Origin: Rhizophagus irregularis
Taxonomy: Eukaryota > Glomeromycota > Glomeromycetes > Glomerales > Glomeraceae
Direction: 5' to 3'
DNA: 64,000 nucleotides
Assembly (NCBI RefSeq): GCF_026210795.1
Contig: NC_089450.1
Coordinates: 2,108,001-2,172,000 of the forward strand
Program-made: the position numbers and the translations under genes
In this document: one piece after another, positions 34,281 to 46,279 of the stretch
Numbering within the stretch: the first letter of the stretch is position 1
Layout: every line of letters starts with the position of its first letter
Notes under the pieces: generated by a model
Database searches by the model: none
The model's input: only the letters and a program-made list of their open reading frames with translations
What the model was told of the DNA's origin: nothing

Positions 34281-37208
34281 TAATAAACTAATATACAAAT
34301 CAAATAAAATAGATGAATAATAATGCCAAATAATTGCGCCAATTGATTTAATATGGTCAACGAATAAAATAATTTTAAATTAGACTCCGAATATATGTTA
34401 TCAGGGGAGGTGTACTGTGTTAAAAATTTTGTTGTCAGTCCAATATTTTGTATTTATGTTTACTGAGAACTACATTCAAACAATATTAATTATATTCTTC
34501 AAAAATTTATTATGTCGTGATGGTCAAGAACTGGATGCAAGGACTTCAGGACCAAATCTCAATTAAGAATTTGGCCACTGTTTAGAAAAACAAATCCAAG
34601 GGGGAAATTTATCAGCTTGATATTTCTTTCCATTTCTACCTCTCCTTTCAATATATTAAGGATAACGAATTATTAGTGGTATGGTATATAATTGGTTTAG
34701 ATAAAAATACGCTTTCTTCTAGTAGATGTCCCCTACAAAAAATTTTCAGAAAAATGATCACGTGTCTGAGTTTCTTTAGGATATTCGGAATAAAAACTCA
34801 TTTATCGGAGTTTTTTTCAGAATTTTTTTTATAGGGGTTTGGTCCAATCGCTTGCAGTCTTTACGAAATATATGCACGTGGTTTTATTGTCTCAAATGAT
34901 TACCTGATAAGTAGGATCATTACAGATAACTTATTTTGCATCAAAAAGGTCTTTGTGAATGAAAATGCACATGCATGCATGTAAAACTTTGTCCTTTACC
35001 TAAAAGGAAAAACTATATTCAATGGTAAATTCTTACAATTTTAGATTTTTTAATGAACCTAAAATACATTCAAACAATAAATCAAATTACAAGATGAATA
35101 ATTGTTTGCTATTCTTTGTTTTATTGATATTGTTATTACGTTCGATTGCCATTGTAAAGAACAAGAAACGAGTTTATATAAATATAAATATATAATGAGT
35201 TATTGCATCATTTGCATGTAACTGGAGCGACTACTAACTATAGCAATAACAGTATGATGCATATTTGTTTATAAATCAGTTGACATATAACTATGTATAT
35301 AATCACACTATAATGCATCTATCTAACAATATATATTTGCATTATGAATTATTTCAGCTCTTAAATTCTTTAGCTGCTAGTCAGATTACTTGACGTGGCA
35401 TAACCTGAGCAAATAGGATAGTAAATTCCGTTACGCATTAGTGTAAAATTGCCGATTTCAATTTCAATGACATTTATGATACATCAGTTTTAAAAAAATT
35501 TAAATAAATTTAGGCTAAACCCAAACACAATATTGTATGATAGTCAAATTTCAAAATAGTTGTATATGCGCCTAATAATTTGTCTAACTAGAATCAAATG
35601 AGCATCAAGATTAGGAAATTTAAGTCTTTCGCAACGGTTAAAAGCGAAAACTCCAGCTTTACATGCCATAAATATATGGTACCATTGTTTAAGTATTAAT
35701 TTAAATATTTACTCTTTGTCTTTTTGGAATTTAATCAAAAGGCGAGATGTATTGTAATTAAATCCGTTGCTGTTAAACGTTAAATTAAAAGTTAACAACA
35801 TCAAGTCGAAAGCGTATGCATTTTTTAGTTTGCCTTCATTGTGTCTTTTTTATTTATTTGTTAACAACCTCTTTATATCGAGAGAATGAGGCATAAAAAG
35901 TCACGGAGCTTTTCTTGAAGGTATTGTCGTGTTTGTCTTTATACATTACATAGAAAAATTATTTTCTAAACATTTAGTCATTATCAAATGTTCATTTCAG
36001 TTTACATTCAGATTAGACGTTCATATATTTTTATTGGATGATAATAAAACAAACATATATTAATATTATATTCACCACACAGGAATGTTATTTTGTTTTC
36101 ATTTCTATATAAGAATTCATTTTCATATTTTCATCGTAATTGTCGTTCGTTATAGTAGAAAAAGAATTATTATTATTTTTCTTTGAAAGATGATGATTGT
36201 TTTTTGATGATAAATAGATGTATAGTTGTTTATATAATATAATAATAAACCATTTTCTTTCAATTAATAAGTTTTTGTAAAAAAAAAAGTTATAAAAGCT
36301 GCAGTATGCGCTTAAATATACAGCACAAAGGGCATAGCGAAAAGATAAAGAAAAAATTTATAGTGTATTAATACAATAATTATAGTATTTTTTAGATATT
36401 TGAATAAACATGCTCCGTAAAAATCACAAATTTCAATTTGAACCAACCAAAACCTACACGAAGATCTATTCTTGATTCTGATTGGTCTTTTATTTTAGTC
36501 TCAAAATAGCCTAGTTTTCATACTAATTTGTAAATTGTTACACATTTTTGTTTTACCACAATCTCCATCTAGTACTATTTATTCCCAAACACAATTTCTA
36601 CGTATTTATTGACTATTTTCAAGTATGAGGAATTCGTTTTTGTACAATAAAATTTTTGAAATGAAATGACAAATTTATTGTTGAAAAATAGGGGTTTATG
36701 TCTGGCAAAAAAATTGGTGTGTTATAAAAGGAAAACGCCAAGCAATGTACACGACGTTTCGTTTTGACAGATTAGTAAATATTGCATAATATATCAAATA
36801 TTTATACTAGACAACTTTTATGGACTCTAAAAGTGGAAATTTTTAAAAGTGTGAAGTTATTATTTTCACATAAAATTTATATAAGCTGGTCAAATGACCC
36901 GATTTCGTGATACTTCATTTTTCTTTGTTAACTAAATGTATCTCTATATTTAACGTTACATAACTTGTATAATTAATATTGTATATAAAATGTGATTAAT
37001 GGAGAAATTGAAAGTCAATTAAAAATATATATAACGATGAACAATCTGTAATATTTTGCAATACGATTCAATTTATTTCTCATTCACAGTTGGATTTATA
37101 ATTATTTCACTCTTTGATAAACGTCTCTAGAATATTTAGTTTAAAAACTGATTAAATTACCCATTCTTTAAATTATTAGCAAATAACTAAATACAATATT
37201 CTTTCTGG
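34281..37208. other. AT-rich intergenic sequence
   Basis: No gene was seen in nearly 3 kb on either strand. CACGTG occurs at 34759 and 34875. A GCATGCATG block is at 34972-34981. Confidence 0.45.
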
Positions 37209-37276
37209 TAAATCTTTCCTTTTTAGATGATAATGCCAGCCGGAATTTGTAGCACTGGCTGACATTATAAAAAATG
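37209..37276 (-). repeat. MITE R3 copy, short
   Basis: AAATCTTTCCTTTTTAGATG, then TAATGCCAGCCGG and TGGCTGACATTATAAAAAAT. This inverse-orientation, internally deleted copy belongs to the family at 32938, 47612 and 63063. Confidence 0.6.
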
Positions 37277-38393
37277 TGGAGAAAAATTTAAATAAATAGT
37301 ACTCATGACTACACTAAAAAATTGACTCACTAAAATTGATATCAAGACGTAGGATGTAACCGTTTTAGAGTAGAACTTTAACATAGATTCATATATGAAT
37401 CTTTTTTCATGTCCTATTGTATAAATTTATCACTTACATTGCCCCATAAAAATGTTTGTCCGATAAATATTCGGAATGGGGTCGCTATTAGTATACAATA
37501 TTTGTTACAATTTAATACAAGATGCGAAGATTGAGAATTTTTAACCACATAAAAAACGTACAATATCATGATGAATGTCCAATAAATGTCAAGTAAATGT
37601 TCAGAACGGGGTCGATTTTCCGAACAAAAAACCGAACAGTGTTTTTTTATAGAGTTGTTATAAAAATGAGATGCACGTGCTTCTTAATATAGGCACGCAC
37701 GATGTAGTTCATGAGCAAAGAAATATTTGAATTGAATTTTTTACGCGTTAGATGAGGCCTGTAGAATCATCAAGTATCAAAAGGTGCCTGGGTTTCAGAA
37801 CGTTTGAACGAATACTGCCCGAAACATTTATTGTCATATGATTTTTACTCAGAAAAAAATAAACTTTCAGCTTGTAAATATAGAAATTACCAAATTATAG
37901 AAGCTTTAAATTCTATAAACATCGATTATTTAAATTATTTTAATCGTTTATTTATAAACAATTTTTATATATTCAATTAAGATCAATTAAATTAACGAAA
38001 AAAAAAGTACTTTGTAAGTAACTATAATGTGCCAATGGTAACTATCTTATATTTTATTAAATACTATAATTGAAAGATCATTAATTTTTTCAATGATTTA
38101 CAAAAAAGATCCACAATATGGTCTGTACACAGACCAATACAATTCTTTTTTTTTTTTTTTTTGGTGAAATTACAGTGTCAAATTATAACTCGATAACTTT
38201 AAATTGCGGAAAGAATATGCGATTGGAAAAAAATAATCACGCTTATGCACTATCACACTATAATTATCTAATCATATGCTAAAATAATTATCACATGCTA
38301 GGATTAAGTTTGTTTATCTAAGAAAATTCAGATATATCAAAATCAATCATAGCACAAATGTTCGCTATTGCTAGCGAATATATCTATTACGTA
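37277..38393. other. AT-rich intergenic sequence
   Basis: No gene was seen. GTCCGATAAATATTCGGAATGG and GTCCAATAAATGTCAAGTAA...AGAACGGGGTCG near 37458-37490 and 37578-37616 resemble each other and may be parts of an old element. A poly-T run is at 38145-38162. Confidence 0.4.
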
Positions 38394-40014
38394 CAGTGGC
38401 AGCCAAATGTTATGCATCACCTGAAAAAAAAATTAAAAATTTAGATATCTCATGATCTAAAAGTGATTGATGGCTAAAACTTAGAATTCTAAAATTAAAA
38501 AATTCAGGCTACCTATATGCAAAATTTAGTGTTAATTGATTGGCTAATTTATTAGTTACATGGCATTTAATCAAAAACCTCTGATGCATTTCTTTTGATC
38601 GTTATGAAATTCTTGAAAAATCTAAAATTTTACGAGTTATTGATATTTTTTATGGTAAATTAAATGACAAATTAGGTAATAAACAGCTTAAATTACTAAA
38701 TAGGTTAAAAAAAAGTCAATAATTCTTAATTAATTTATTTAGATAATATATTTGATAATTACTACTATGTTAATAAATATATTATAAAATTAATAGCAAT
38801 ATTATTATAAATATCCTAAAAAAAAAGTTTTTATTCATTTTCTTAATGGAAGAGATTATTTCAAAAAAAAAAAATTTCGTGCGATCTTATTCGTAAATAT
38901 GAAATGTGATTTGGTAATGATCATCATTTTACATAAATTCTATATATAGAAATAATATTTCATCATTATCTCAGCATCTAGCGATCACAGAAGGATAAAA
39001 TATGGCTCATCAGAATCGTCTCATCAAGGCGAATCTAATGGTGGTAGCCACATATTTCTAGGTACGATAGGTGTGGAGTTATTCACTAAACTGTCAAAAA
39101 ATTGGCATTTCTTTATTTGGTGTTTACTGTGCCGCAGTACGTTTTGATGTCTAATTTCTCACTCATCGCACTTAAAGATATGAAATTACCGCCATTGGAT
39201 TCGCTTTTATGAGATGATCCTGATGAGCTGTGTTTCATCTTTCTGTGATTACTTGATCAAAACTTCCTGCAATACAGTAAACATCAAATAAAGAAATGCC
39301 AATTTTTTGACAGTTTAGTGAATAACTCCACACCTATCGTACCTAGAAATATGTACCTACCACCATTAGATTCGCCTTGATGAGACGATTCTGATGAGTC
39401 ATATATGATCCTTCTGCGATCGCTAGATGCTGAGATAATGATGAAATATTATTTCTATATATAGAATTTATGTAAAATGATGATCATTACCAAATCACAT
39501 TTCATATTTACGAATATGATCGCACGAAATTTTTTTTTTTGAAATAATCCCTTCCATTAAGAAAATTAATAAAAACTTTTTTTTTAGGATATTTATAATA
39601 ATATTGCTATTAATTTAATAATTGTATATTTATTAATATAGTAGTAATTATCAAATACATTATCTAAATAAATTAATTAAAAATTATTGACTTTTTTTTA
39701 CCCTATTTAGTAATTTAAGCTGTTTATTACCTAATTTGTCATTTAATTTACCATAAAAAATATCAATAACTCTTGTAAAATTTTAGTTTTTTCAAGAATT
39801 TCATAACGATCAAAAGAAATGCATCAGAGGTTTTTGATTAAATGCCATGTAACTAATAAATTAGCCAATCAATTAACACTAAATTTTGCATATAGGTAGC
39901 CTAAATTTTCTAATTTTAGAATCCTAAGTTTTAGCCATCAATCACTTTTAGATCATGAGATATCTAAATTTTTAATTTTTTTTTCAGGTGATGCATAACA
40001 TTTGGCCGCCACTG
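38394..40014. mobile_element. Tc1/mariner-like foldback element (1.6 kb)
   Basis: TA dinucleotides (38392-38393, 40015-40016) flank ends reading CAGTGGC(A/G)GCCAAATGTT on both strands. The inverted repeat continues almost without gaps for about 735 bases per arm (38394-39129 and 39275-40014), leaving a 145-base centre. The centre contains a diverged extra copy of the arm tip (GGATTCGCTTTTATGAGATG versus AGATTCGCCTTGATGAGACG). CAGT ends with TA duplication are typical of Tc1/mariner. No transposase is present. The high arm identity implies recent activity or conversion between arms. Confidence 0.88.
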
Positions 40015-40016
40015 TA

Positions 40017-41107
40017 CGATACGACTAGTAGTTTGTAAATCTACTTATGTATTTTTATTTGTAAAAAGACCATAGGACATGATAGCGATAAAGAATTATC
40101 GAAAGAATGTTTAAATGCACTTTAATTATGTATATAATTTTCGAAAAATTGAATTCATATACTTTTTAATCGTTAAGAATATACTATTTACGCGTTATTA
40201 AAAGAAACATATTTGTTAATAGAACCGAAATTATAATAAAAACATAATTAAATAAAGCATGAAATTTTTCAAAAAAGATAACAGAAACTTTACTCATAAA
40301 TGAATAAACCGTTATCATATATTTATTTTTATTCTAAATAGTGTTAATCTACAATTTATGACGAAAATTTAATAAAACGAATTTTTATAACTGTATGAAA
40401 GAAGGTCAAAATTAAAAAATTTTCTTACTTTTAACGAAATTATTTGCAAAGTGATTATAAAGATTGGTCATATTATGTCAGCAAGTCCACACTTTGTCAA
40501 ATCCGATAGGAATAACGAAAACGTAAACCAATAATTTTGTCTGAATATAATATAATAACATCAGGAGATTATATGAGGCGAATATTAGCGTAAAGTTGTC
40601 AAATATGTATAATCCCTGGAAATTTATACTCCATAAAAATCTATAAATATACAATTTTGCATAATTTACACTTAAACATAGTTATTTAATAAGGAGTATC
40701 TTATAAAACTTCGAAATTACCTATTTATGAAAATTTATGATACTTTTTATCTTGAAATAGCTTCTTAAATATATGATTTAAATAATCTACACATAAAAAC
40801 AATTTAAAAAAATATTTTGTTGATTTTGTAACTTAAAAAGTTTCATAAATTCTACATAAGTAGGTAGTTCCAGCAATCTACGCTTTAGAAATTTGCATAA
40901 ATACATGACTTTGCATAACCCACGCGAAAATGTAACTTAAAATATTTTGAATAATTTTGTATTTAAAAAAGTTGCATAAAATTTATACAAATAGACATAC
41001 ACTAAAAATAATTGGTATTTTTATAATCTAACACTAAAAAAAATTATATAAATACATTTTTATTCTAAGATAAATATGAAATATAATATAATAGTAATTA
41101 AAAAAAA
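40017..41107. other. AT-rich intergenic sequence with degenerate ~130-bp repeats
   Basis: No gene was seen. Between about 40640 and 41010 three stretches share the order TTTGCATAA...ACACATAAA/ACGCGAAAA...AACTTAAAA...TTGCATAAAT/TTCATAAATT, with a period near 130 bases. This suggests an ancient tandem duplication. Confidence 0.35.
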
Positions 41108-41195
41108 AGAACAAATAGTGTAGTGGTCGGATAATGAGACTTAATATATTAATAGTGAATCTTGAGGTATTCGGTTCGATTCTTAGTGTATGTAA
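41108..41195 (+). repeat. tRNA-derived sequence (SINE or tRNA relic)
   Basis: TAGTGTAGTGG at 41116-41126 fits the RNA polymerase III A box, and GGTTCGATTCT at 41173-41183 fits the B box, with tRNA-like spacing. The acceptor-stem halves do not pair and no clear anticodon arm is present. A-rich sequence follows, with further GTTCGACT fragments at 41222-41280. The best reading is a decayed tRNA-derived retroposon rather than a working tRNA. Confidence 0.5.
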
Positions 41196-42814
41196 AAAAA
41201 AATAAATAAAATGTGAGGTAAGTTCGACTCTTATGTAAGTAAAATATAATAAAATACAATCAGTTCGACTAGTATAAGTAAAAAAAATAATAAAAACGTG
41301 AAAAAAATTAAAAGAAAATTTTATTAAATTTAATACATTATTTTAACTATTAAAAAAACTACGTCAATTTTAAAAATACACTATTTTATACTATTGAAAA
41401 TTACTCTAAATTTTTTACACTCGTATATCGTCGCGAGTGGTGTAGATTTGCGTAGTTTTTCACACATGTAATATTTTGTAGATCTACGCTTATTTTATTC
41501 TCCTGATGAAGAAGATAAACCAATAAAAAATGATTCTTCATATTCGTCTCACCTGTAATCTGTTGGAATCTTTATTGCAATTCGTCTCAAGAGGTAATAA
41601 CGGGTACGTTAAATTAAGCATGTCTTCTATCTATACATCCTACTTATTTTCGTCCTCATCTCCATTGGTTTTGCTTCTTTTATAAGACACAGCCATTTCT
41701 ATATATAATATAATTCACAGAGTTTTTTATATATGAGGCCCGATTTTATATTATACGAATGCGTAGATTCTGTATAAATAAATAGATAAATGTATATCAC
41801 AAATTCACAATGCAATATACACTTTTAGTAAACACCGAGTATAAACAAAAATTTTAATCCCTCTATTTCTTACATTGATCATGCGCCCATCATTTTACCG
41901 ATATTATAATTACGTAACGCAGAACCTGTACTGATTAGTTTTTTGAAAAAATTGAAAATCATGAAGGCACCTTTATTTTATGAGTGTTCAAATAAAATAA
42001 AGTTTATATGATAAATTCTGATAGGTGGATAACGAAAAAAAGTGGCTGTTTAATCTCTAATTTCCTTTTTTAAATTTTAATGACACAATTAAGTCAACTT
42101 TTTGTATGACCGATTAAAATGAATATAAATTTTGTATAGTTGTCATAGAAATATAACCAAATATAGTGGTAAATCAATTCCATTTATGCTATTTATTTAT
42201 TCGAATTTCAGAAACTTCTAAAATATGAAAAGAGCTCTGAACCTGTATAGGGGAAATGGGCGGATAATGCCTCCCCTAATTTTACCGATTTTAGGCAGTT
42301 CATTTTATTTCAAAGCCGGATGGAAATTTTGACATTTTTTTCCGGACACATTCGAACGTTTTTTGTGGACATTGCCTTTCCATAATATTGATTAATATAC
42401 TTAAATTTATAAAATAATCAAATTGCTGTATGTTCTTCGGCAAAGTAGGTAAGTTAGATTTAAAGATAAATCTTTCAACATTCTCCAACTGGATGCCTTA
42501 GTATATTATTAGGGAATTAGGGAAGCATGATTCATTTTTGTGTGATACAAATAAATAATCCAAAGTTTTATTCTGTACACAGTCAAAACAAACTTACGTA
42601 ATATGAATATTATTGTTATTATTGTTGAACGTCCAAAAGTTTGGTGGAGGGAAAAGAGAGGTTACTAAATAATAAATTTTTGGGAAAAATTCGAGAAATT
42701 TTAGAAATTTCTGAAAATCGTTATTTAACTTTAAAGGTATTAACATACCGTCGGTATATCACGGACCAAAGGTACTCCTCTTTCACTTGAAAACAATCGT
42801 ATTTGCGGTTAGTT
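41196..42814. other. AT-rich intergenic sequence
   Basis: No gene was seen. It is low-complexity, with short frames lacking recognisable domains (for example 42300-42488 on the minus strand). Confidence 0.45.
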
Positions 42815-42955
42815 CCAACCGGAACGCTATCACGTGCAATGCATAACTCCCAAACTCGGGTCGTTAATATCCCACTGCTGACCGGAATTATGAGGATCTT
42901 GGCCGGCATTAAGTGCAAAAAAGGAGTGCTTATATACTGCAAAATGCGGTAATAT
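42815..42955 (+). repeat. R1 remnant fused to an R2 copy
   Basis: GGAACGCTATCACGTGCAATGCATAACTCC matches the central part of R1 (8880s and 63370s). From about 42880 the sequence CCGGAATTATGAGGATCTTG, GCCGGCATTAAGTGCAAA, TGCTTATATACTGCAAAATG matches R2. The same R1-R2 neighbourhood is seen at 8810-9087, so this may be a shared composite unit that has decayed. Confidence 0.6.
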
Positions 42956-43888
42956 TATCCAGGAATTACACACAAATATTTTTCCGATTATTATACAGGT
43001 TTTAAACATTATCTGTTATATGTTTATAAAATTTCTAGAAAACCATGGTACTAAATACAAGGTCAACCTTCCAGATTTTGCATCATACCCGGTCCGTAAT
43101 AGTATACGGTAATATTATATATAGATTTTTTTAAAAAAATAGATGGATGGGTACGTCAAACAAACAGTTAATTTGGAACGGCCCAATTGACAATGCTAAA
43201 ATAAACAATTCCTTTTTTGAATAATTATATGAATCTCTTTATAAGATTTTTTTTCTGAAATTTATTCAATAAGAGCCTAATTTATGATGCAAAATTAACG
43301 ATATTTGTAAGTTTATAAAAAAATATGTATAGAGATTTTTTAATGTATTTATAACGACAGCTTTATTAGCATTATCTTATAAAAATAGAACTTCGGCTTT
43401 AATTAATTATAAAATTTAATAATACAAAACACAACTAATGCAATTGTGAATTTAACAACAAAGGATCTTGAATCTTGAACTAATGTAATTTAAAACACGT
43501 AACAGATTATCAGAGATTTATTACATCCTGAAATGAAATTTTTGACAATCATGATATTGAAGTGAAAAACTGGCGGTATTTTTAGTATCTTAAGGAATTT
43601 TAATCATTTTAATATAACCATAATTCTCAATTTAGACGCAAAATCTCTCAGATAATTTTATATATTGTTAGTTATACTACAGATGAAAATAACTTTCTTT
43701 AAATTATATTTTGTTAGAAGGAAATCATTTAAATTCATTATTTTTTGATTTGTTCAGGATCTACAATATTAATACTTAGACAAAGAAATTGTTTAAGTAT
43801 AGAGATTTAAAATTTAAATAAGGGTTTTAAAGAAATGTAGTATTATTTTTCATATGGACCTTCAGTTATCTAAAAAAAAAAATCTACA
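42956..43888. other. AT-rich intergenic sequence
   Basis: No gene was seen on either strand; low-complexity. Confidence 0.5.
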
Positions 43889-43896
43889 GTCAGAAC

Positions 43897-45557
43897 TAGT
43901 GTTCCGAAAGGGTCGGGTCAAACCCGGGTCATTTGACCCAACCCGTGTTTAAAATCCGAATCGGGTTTATCATTATTTGACACGAGTCTTATATTCAACC
44001 CGACTCGTCGGGTCAGGGTTACACCTTTGCTTGACCCGGGTTGACCTGGGTTGACCCGGGTTTAATCAAATATTTATATTTAAAATATTTATAAACGTTT
44101 ACATTACACGATTTTTAATTTCTAACTTTGTTTGTGTATAAAATGAGTGAAGCTGAGAAATTAACTCTTGGAAAGCGAACTTATTTAAGAAGTCTATAAC
44201 ACTTGAGCAGATCGAAATCAAGATGTTCCACTATGATGGAAGATATATGTTTAATAATAACTAGTCTATTTTATTAGATTTTATTAATTGTTATGAAAAT
44301 ATACTAGTTAAATATAGTAAAGTATTCACAGTTTCACACCTAGCAGCAATGGTAAGAGATTATATTGTAATCATTGAATAATATTAAAATTGGTTAAATT
44401 TTTTTTTTACCTGTAATTGAAAGTGTTACAGTTGAAGATTTTTTCTGGAGGAACCGGCCAAAAGAAGCAATCTAAAACCAAATACAAATCACGCGTAGTG
44501 TTCCGAAAGGGTCAAGTCAGGTCGGGTTTGAAGATGTATTCGAACTTGACCCGAGTATAAAAACCAACCCGTACAAATACCCGGGTTAATATTTATATGA
44601 CCTGACCTCTGACCCGACCCGATATAGTTTAACCCCCGGATAACCCGGGTCCAAATAAAATTTTCAGATATTTTATAATTTTTTAAATCCTCCTTACGCC
44701 CAGCCTGATTTCAAACATATACATGCGTGATTTGTATTTGGTTTTAGATTGCTTCTTTTGGCCAGTTCCTCCAGAAAAAATCTTCAACTGTAACACTTTC
44801 AATTACAGGTAAAAAAAAAATTTAACCAATTTTAATATTATTCAATGATTACAATATAATCTCTTACCATTGCTGCTAGGTGTGAAACTGTGAATACTTT
44901 ACTATATTTAACTAGTATATTTTCATAACAATTAATAAAATCTAATAAAATAGACTAGTTATTATTAAACATATATCTTCCATCATAGTGGAACATCTTG
45001 AATTCGATCTGCTCAAGTGTTATAGACTTCTTAAATAAGTTCGCTTTCCAAGAGTTAATTTCTCAGCTTCACTCATTTTATACACAAACAAAGTTAGAAA
45101 TTAAAAATCGTGTAATGTAAACGTTTATAAATATTTTAAATATAAATATTTGATTAAACCCGGGTCAACTCAGGTCAACCCGGGTCAAGCAAAGGTGTGA
45201 CCCTGACCCGACGAGTCAGGTTGAATATAAGACTCGTGTCAAATAATGATAAACCCGATTCAGATTTTAAACACAGGTCGGGTCAAATGACCCGGGTTTG
45301 ACCCAACCCTTTCGGAACACTAATCACGCGTGTATATGTTTGAAATCAGGCTGGGCGTAAGGAGGATTTAAAAAATTATAAAATATCTGAAAATTTTATT
45401 TGGACCCGGGTTATCCGGGGTTAAACTATATCAGGTCGGGTCAGAGGTCGGGTCATGTAAATATTAACCCGGGTATTTGTACAGGTTGGTTTTTATACTC
45501 AGGTCAAGTTCGAATACATCCTCAAACCTGACCCGACTCGACTCTTTCAGAACACTA
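43897..45557. mobile_element. hAT-type element with an inverted copy of itself inserted
   Basis: GTCAGAAC is duplicated at 43889-43896 and 45558-45565. The outer ends read TAGTGTTCCGAAAGGGTCG (left) and, inverted, TAGTGTTCTGAAAGAGTCG (right). Both ends carry many ACCCG/CGGGT subterminal motifs. Removing the inner element (44496-45322 plus one ATCACGCG) leaves about 820 bases. The 8-bp duplication and TAGTG ends fit hAT. No transposase is present. Related ends are at 55849-56047 and 56981-57835. Confidence 0.88.
44496..45322. mobile_element. Inner hAT-type element, inverted copy of its host element
   Basis: ATCACGCG is duplicated at 44488-44495 and 45323-45330. The 827-base insert begins with the right end of the outer element and finishes with its left end, so it is a same-family copy in opposite orientation. 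Over the first ~170 bases of the left end, outer and inner copies differ at about seven positions, all transitions and mostly at CpG. The result is a ~600-base-arm palindrome. Confidence 0.88.
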
Positions 45558-45565
45558 GTCAGAAC

Positions 45566-46269
45566 TCGATATAACGAACCCTCCGTTCAGGTGATTTTAG
45601 GTCGTTATACTGAGAGTTCGGTAAAACCAATATTCTTGTTATACCTAACTTAATATGTAAATTTTTAATAATTCGGTTTATCAATTTTTTTTATAATAGG
45701 CGCTTTATTTATTATAAACTTGAGCTAAAGATAAAGTAACACGCTTATTTGTAGACATAACGATAATAAAAGAGTTAATAAAAAGGGCGAAAATTTTGTC
45801 TTATAATTATGAGATATTTAACTTACATCTTATCTTACCTGTTACTCTCTCGATTAAAATCGGCATATAGAATAAAAAAACATTTTTTTTTATAACGATG
45901 ATCGGTATATAGAAAAAAGGTATCGGCGAAATACAAAATTGTATCACGTGATTTGTGGTACCAGCAAGCACAATTTATGCTTTGATAGTAGGAAAGCAAA
46001 TATCAACTAGATCATGACAATTTTATTTTAAGTAAAAATAAACTTTTAGATATGCAACTGACAAGAATATAACAATTTATACATGGAGTATTTTACCACT
46101 TTCCAATTTATCGTATAACAATTATATTATAGAACTAGGTAGACGGAAACCATTGAAGGCTGTCACTTTGTGTAAATACAAAAAAATGTGATACAAATGT
46201 TAAAGGAAATAAGCAAGGGTAGTTTAATTCAAAAAGGAATTATGACGGTCGTAAGTAGAAAGAAAGAAA
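45566..46269. other. AT-rich intergenic sequence
   Basis: No gene was seen. There is a TCACGTGA at 45944-45951 and an A/T-rich microsatellite-like stretch at 45880-45895. Confidence 0.45.
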
Positions 46270-46279
46270 TCACATGGGT

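Noticed and set aside
41108-41195. A functional tRNA gene
   Set aside because: No paired acceptor stem and no convincing anticodon arm; only the internal promoter boxes match.
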